A stretch of 6,367 nt of DNA, taken from Porphyromonadaceae bacterium UBA7180. GTDB taxonomy: Bacteria > Bacteroidota > Bacteroidia > Bacteroidales > Muribaculaceae. A program made the translations under genes and the position numbers. The stretch covers positions 1,988 through 8,354 of the forward strand of contig DKVK01000091.1 of the NCBI GenBank assembly GCA_002491165.1. Reading direction: 5' to 3'. A model generated the notes under the pieces. The model worked only from the letters and a program-made list of their open reading frames with translations, ran no database searches and was not told the DNA's origin. Of the stretch, positions 6,283 to 6,367 are shown piece after piece (the stretch's first letter is position 1; the number at the start of each line of letters is the position of its first letter).

Positions 6283-6325
6283 ACGCAAATCAGACTTTTA
6301 GAACAATTTTAAAGCTGCAACCGTG

Positions 6326-6359
6326 TTGCAACCGTCTGCTCGTGACGGTTGCAATTTTT
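6326..6359 (+). terminator. Intrinsic terminator-like hairpin
   Basis: TTGCAACCGTC (6326-6336) pairs perfectly with GACGGTTGCAA (6344-6354), an 11-bp stem with a 7-base loop followed by five T. TGCAACCGT occurs twice in tandem (6316-6324 and 6327-6335), so the right arm could pair with either copy. It would end transcripts reading out of the broken gene. Confidence 0.75.
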
Positions 6360-6367
6360 CATGAGAG

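Overview
The window reads as chromosome of a GC-rich, host-associated Bacteroidales bacterium, most likely Muribaculaceae-like. Three things support this: promoters of the Bacteroidota type (TAnnTTTG at -7, with a TTTG at -33 in one case), A/T-rich start regions without a clear Shine-Dalgarno, and two secreted proteins with a C-terminal block built around Y-[YF]-N-L-Q-G and P-E-P-G-Q. The family placement comes from memory of such proteins and was not searched.

Layout, left to right, all on the + strand. (1) 2-292: the last 96 codons of ATP-dependent phosphoenolpyruvate carboxykinase (pckA), closed by a strong intrinsic terminator. (2) 293-547: intergenic region with two short palindromes and a promoter. 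(3) 548-1678 and 1753-2649: two secreted proteins of unknown function, probably one transcript, with related C-terminal blocks. A weaker terminator follows. (4) 2650-3016: intergenic region with a degenerate copy of a GC-rich repeat, a near-consensus Bacteroidota promoter and a leader of about 160 nt. (5) 3017-6144: a large broken gene. It once encoded a secreted protein with a beta-propeller-like N-terminus and a caspase-like (peptidase C14) C-terminus. (6) 6145-6367: a perfect 30-bp inverted repeat with nested palindromes, then a terminator-like hairpin.

The most interesting item is the broken gene. Joining three reading frames recovers family-like sequence throughout. The lesions are an in-frame TAG just behind the signal peptide (3119-3121), a +1 shift in a run of seven G (4429-4435), a second break near 4704-4715 and a third near 5902-5911. 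The third break has removed the stretch of the caspase fold that should carry the catalytic His and Cys. The second may be a larger deletion that fused two related proteins, because a similar module lies on each side of it. The promoter in front still looks intact, so this appears to be a fairly recent loss. No intact novel system is evident. The notable biology is a decaying secreted caspase-like gene, the palindromic repeat family on both sides of it, and the paired secreted proteins with a common C-terminal block.
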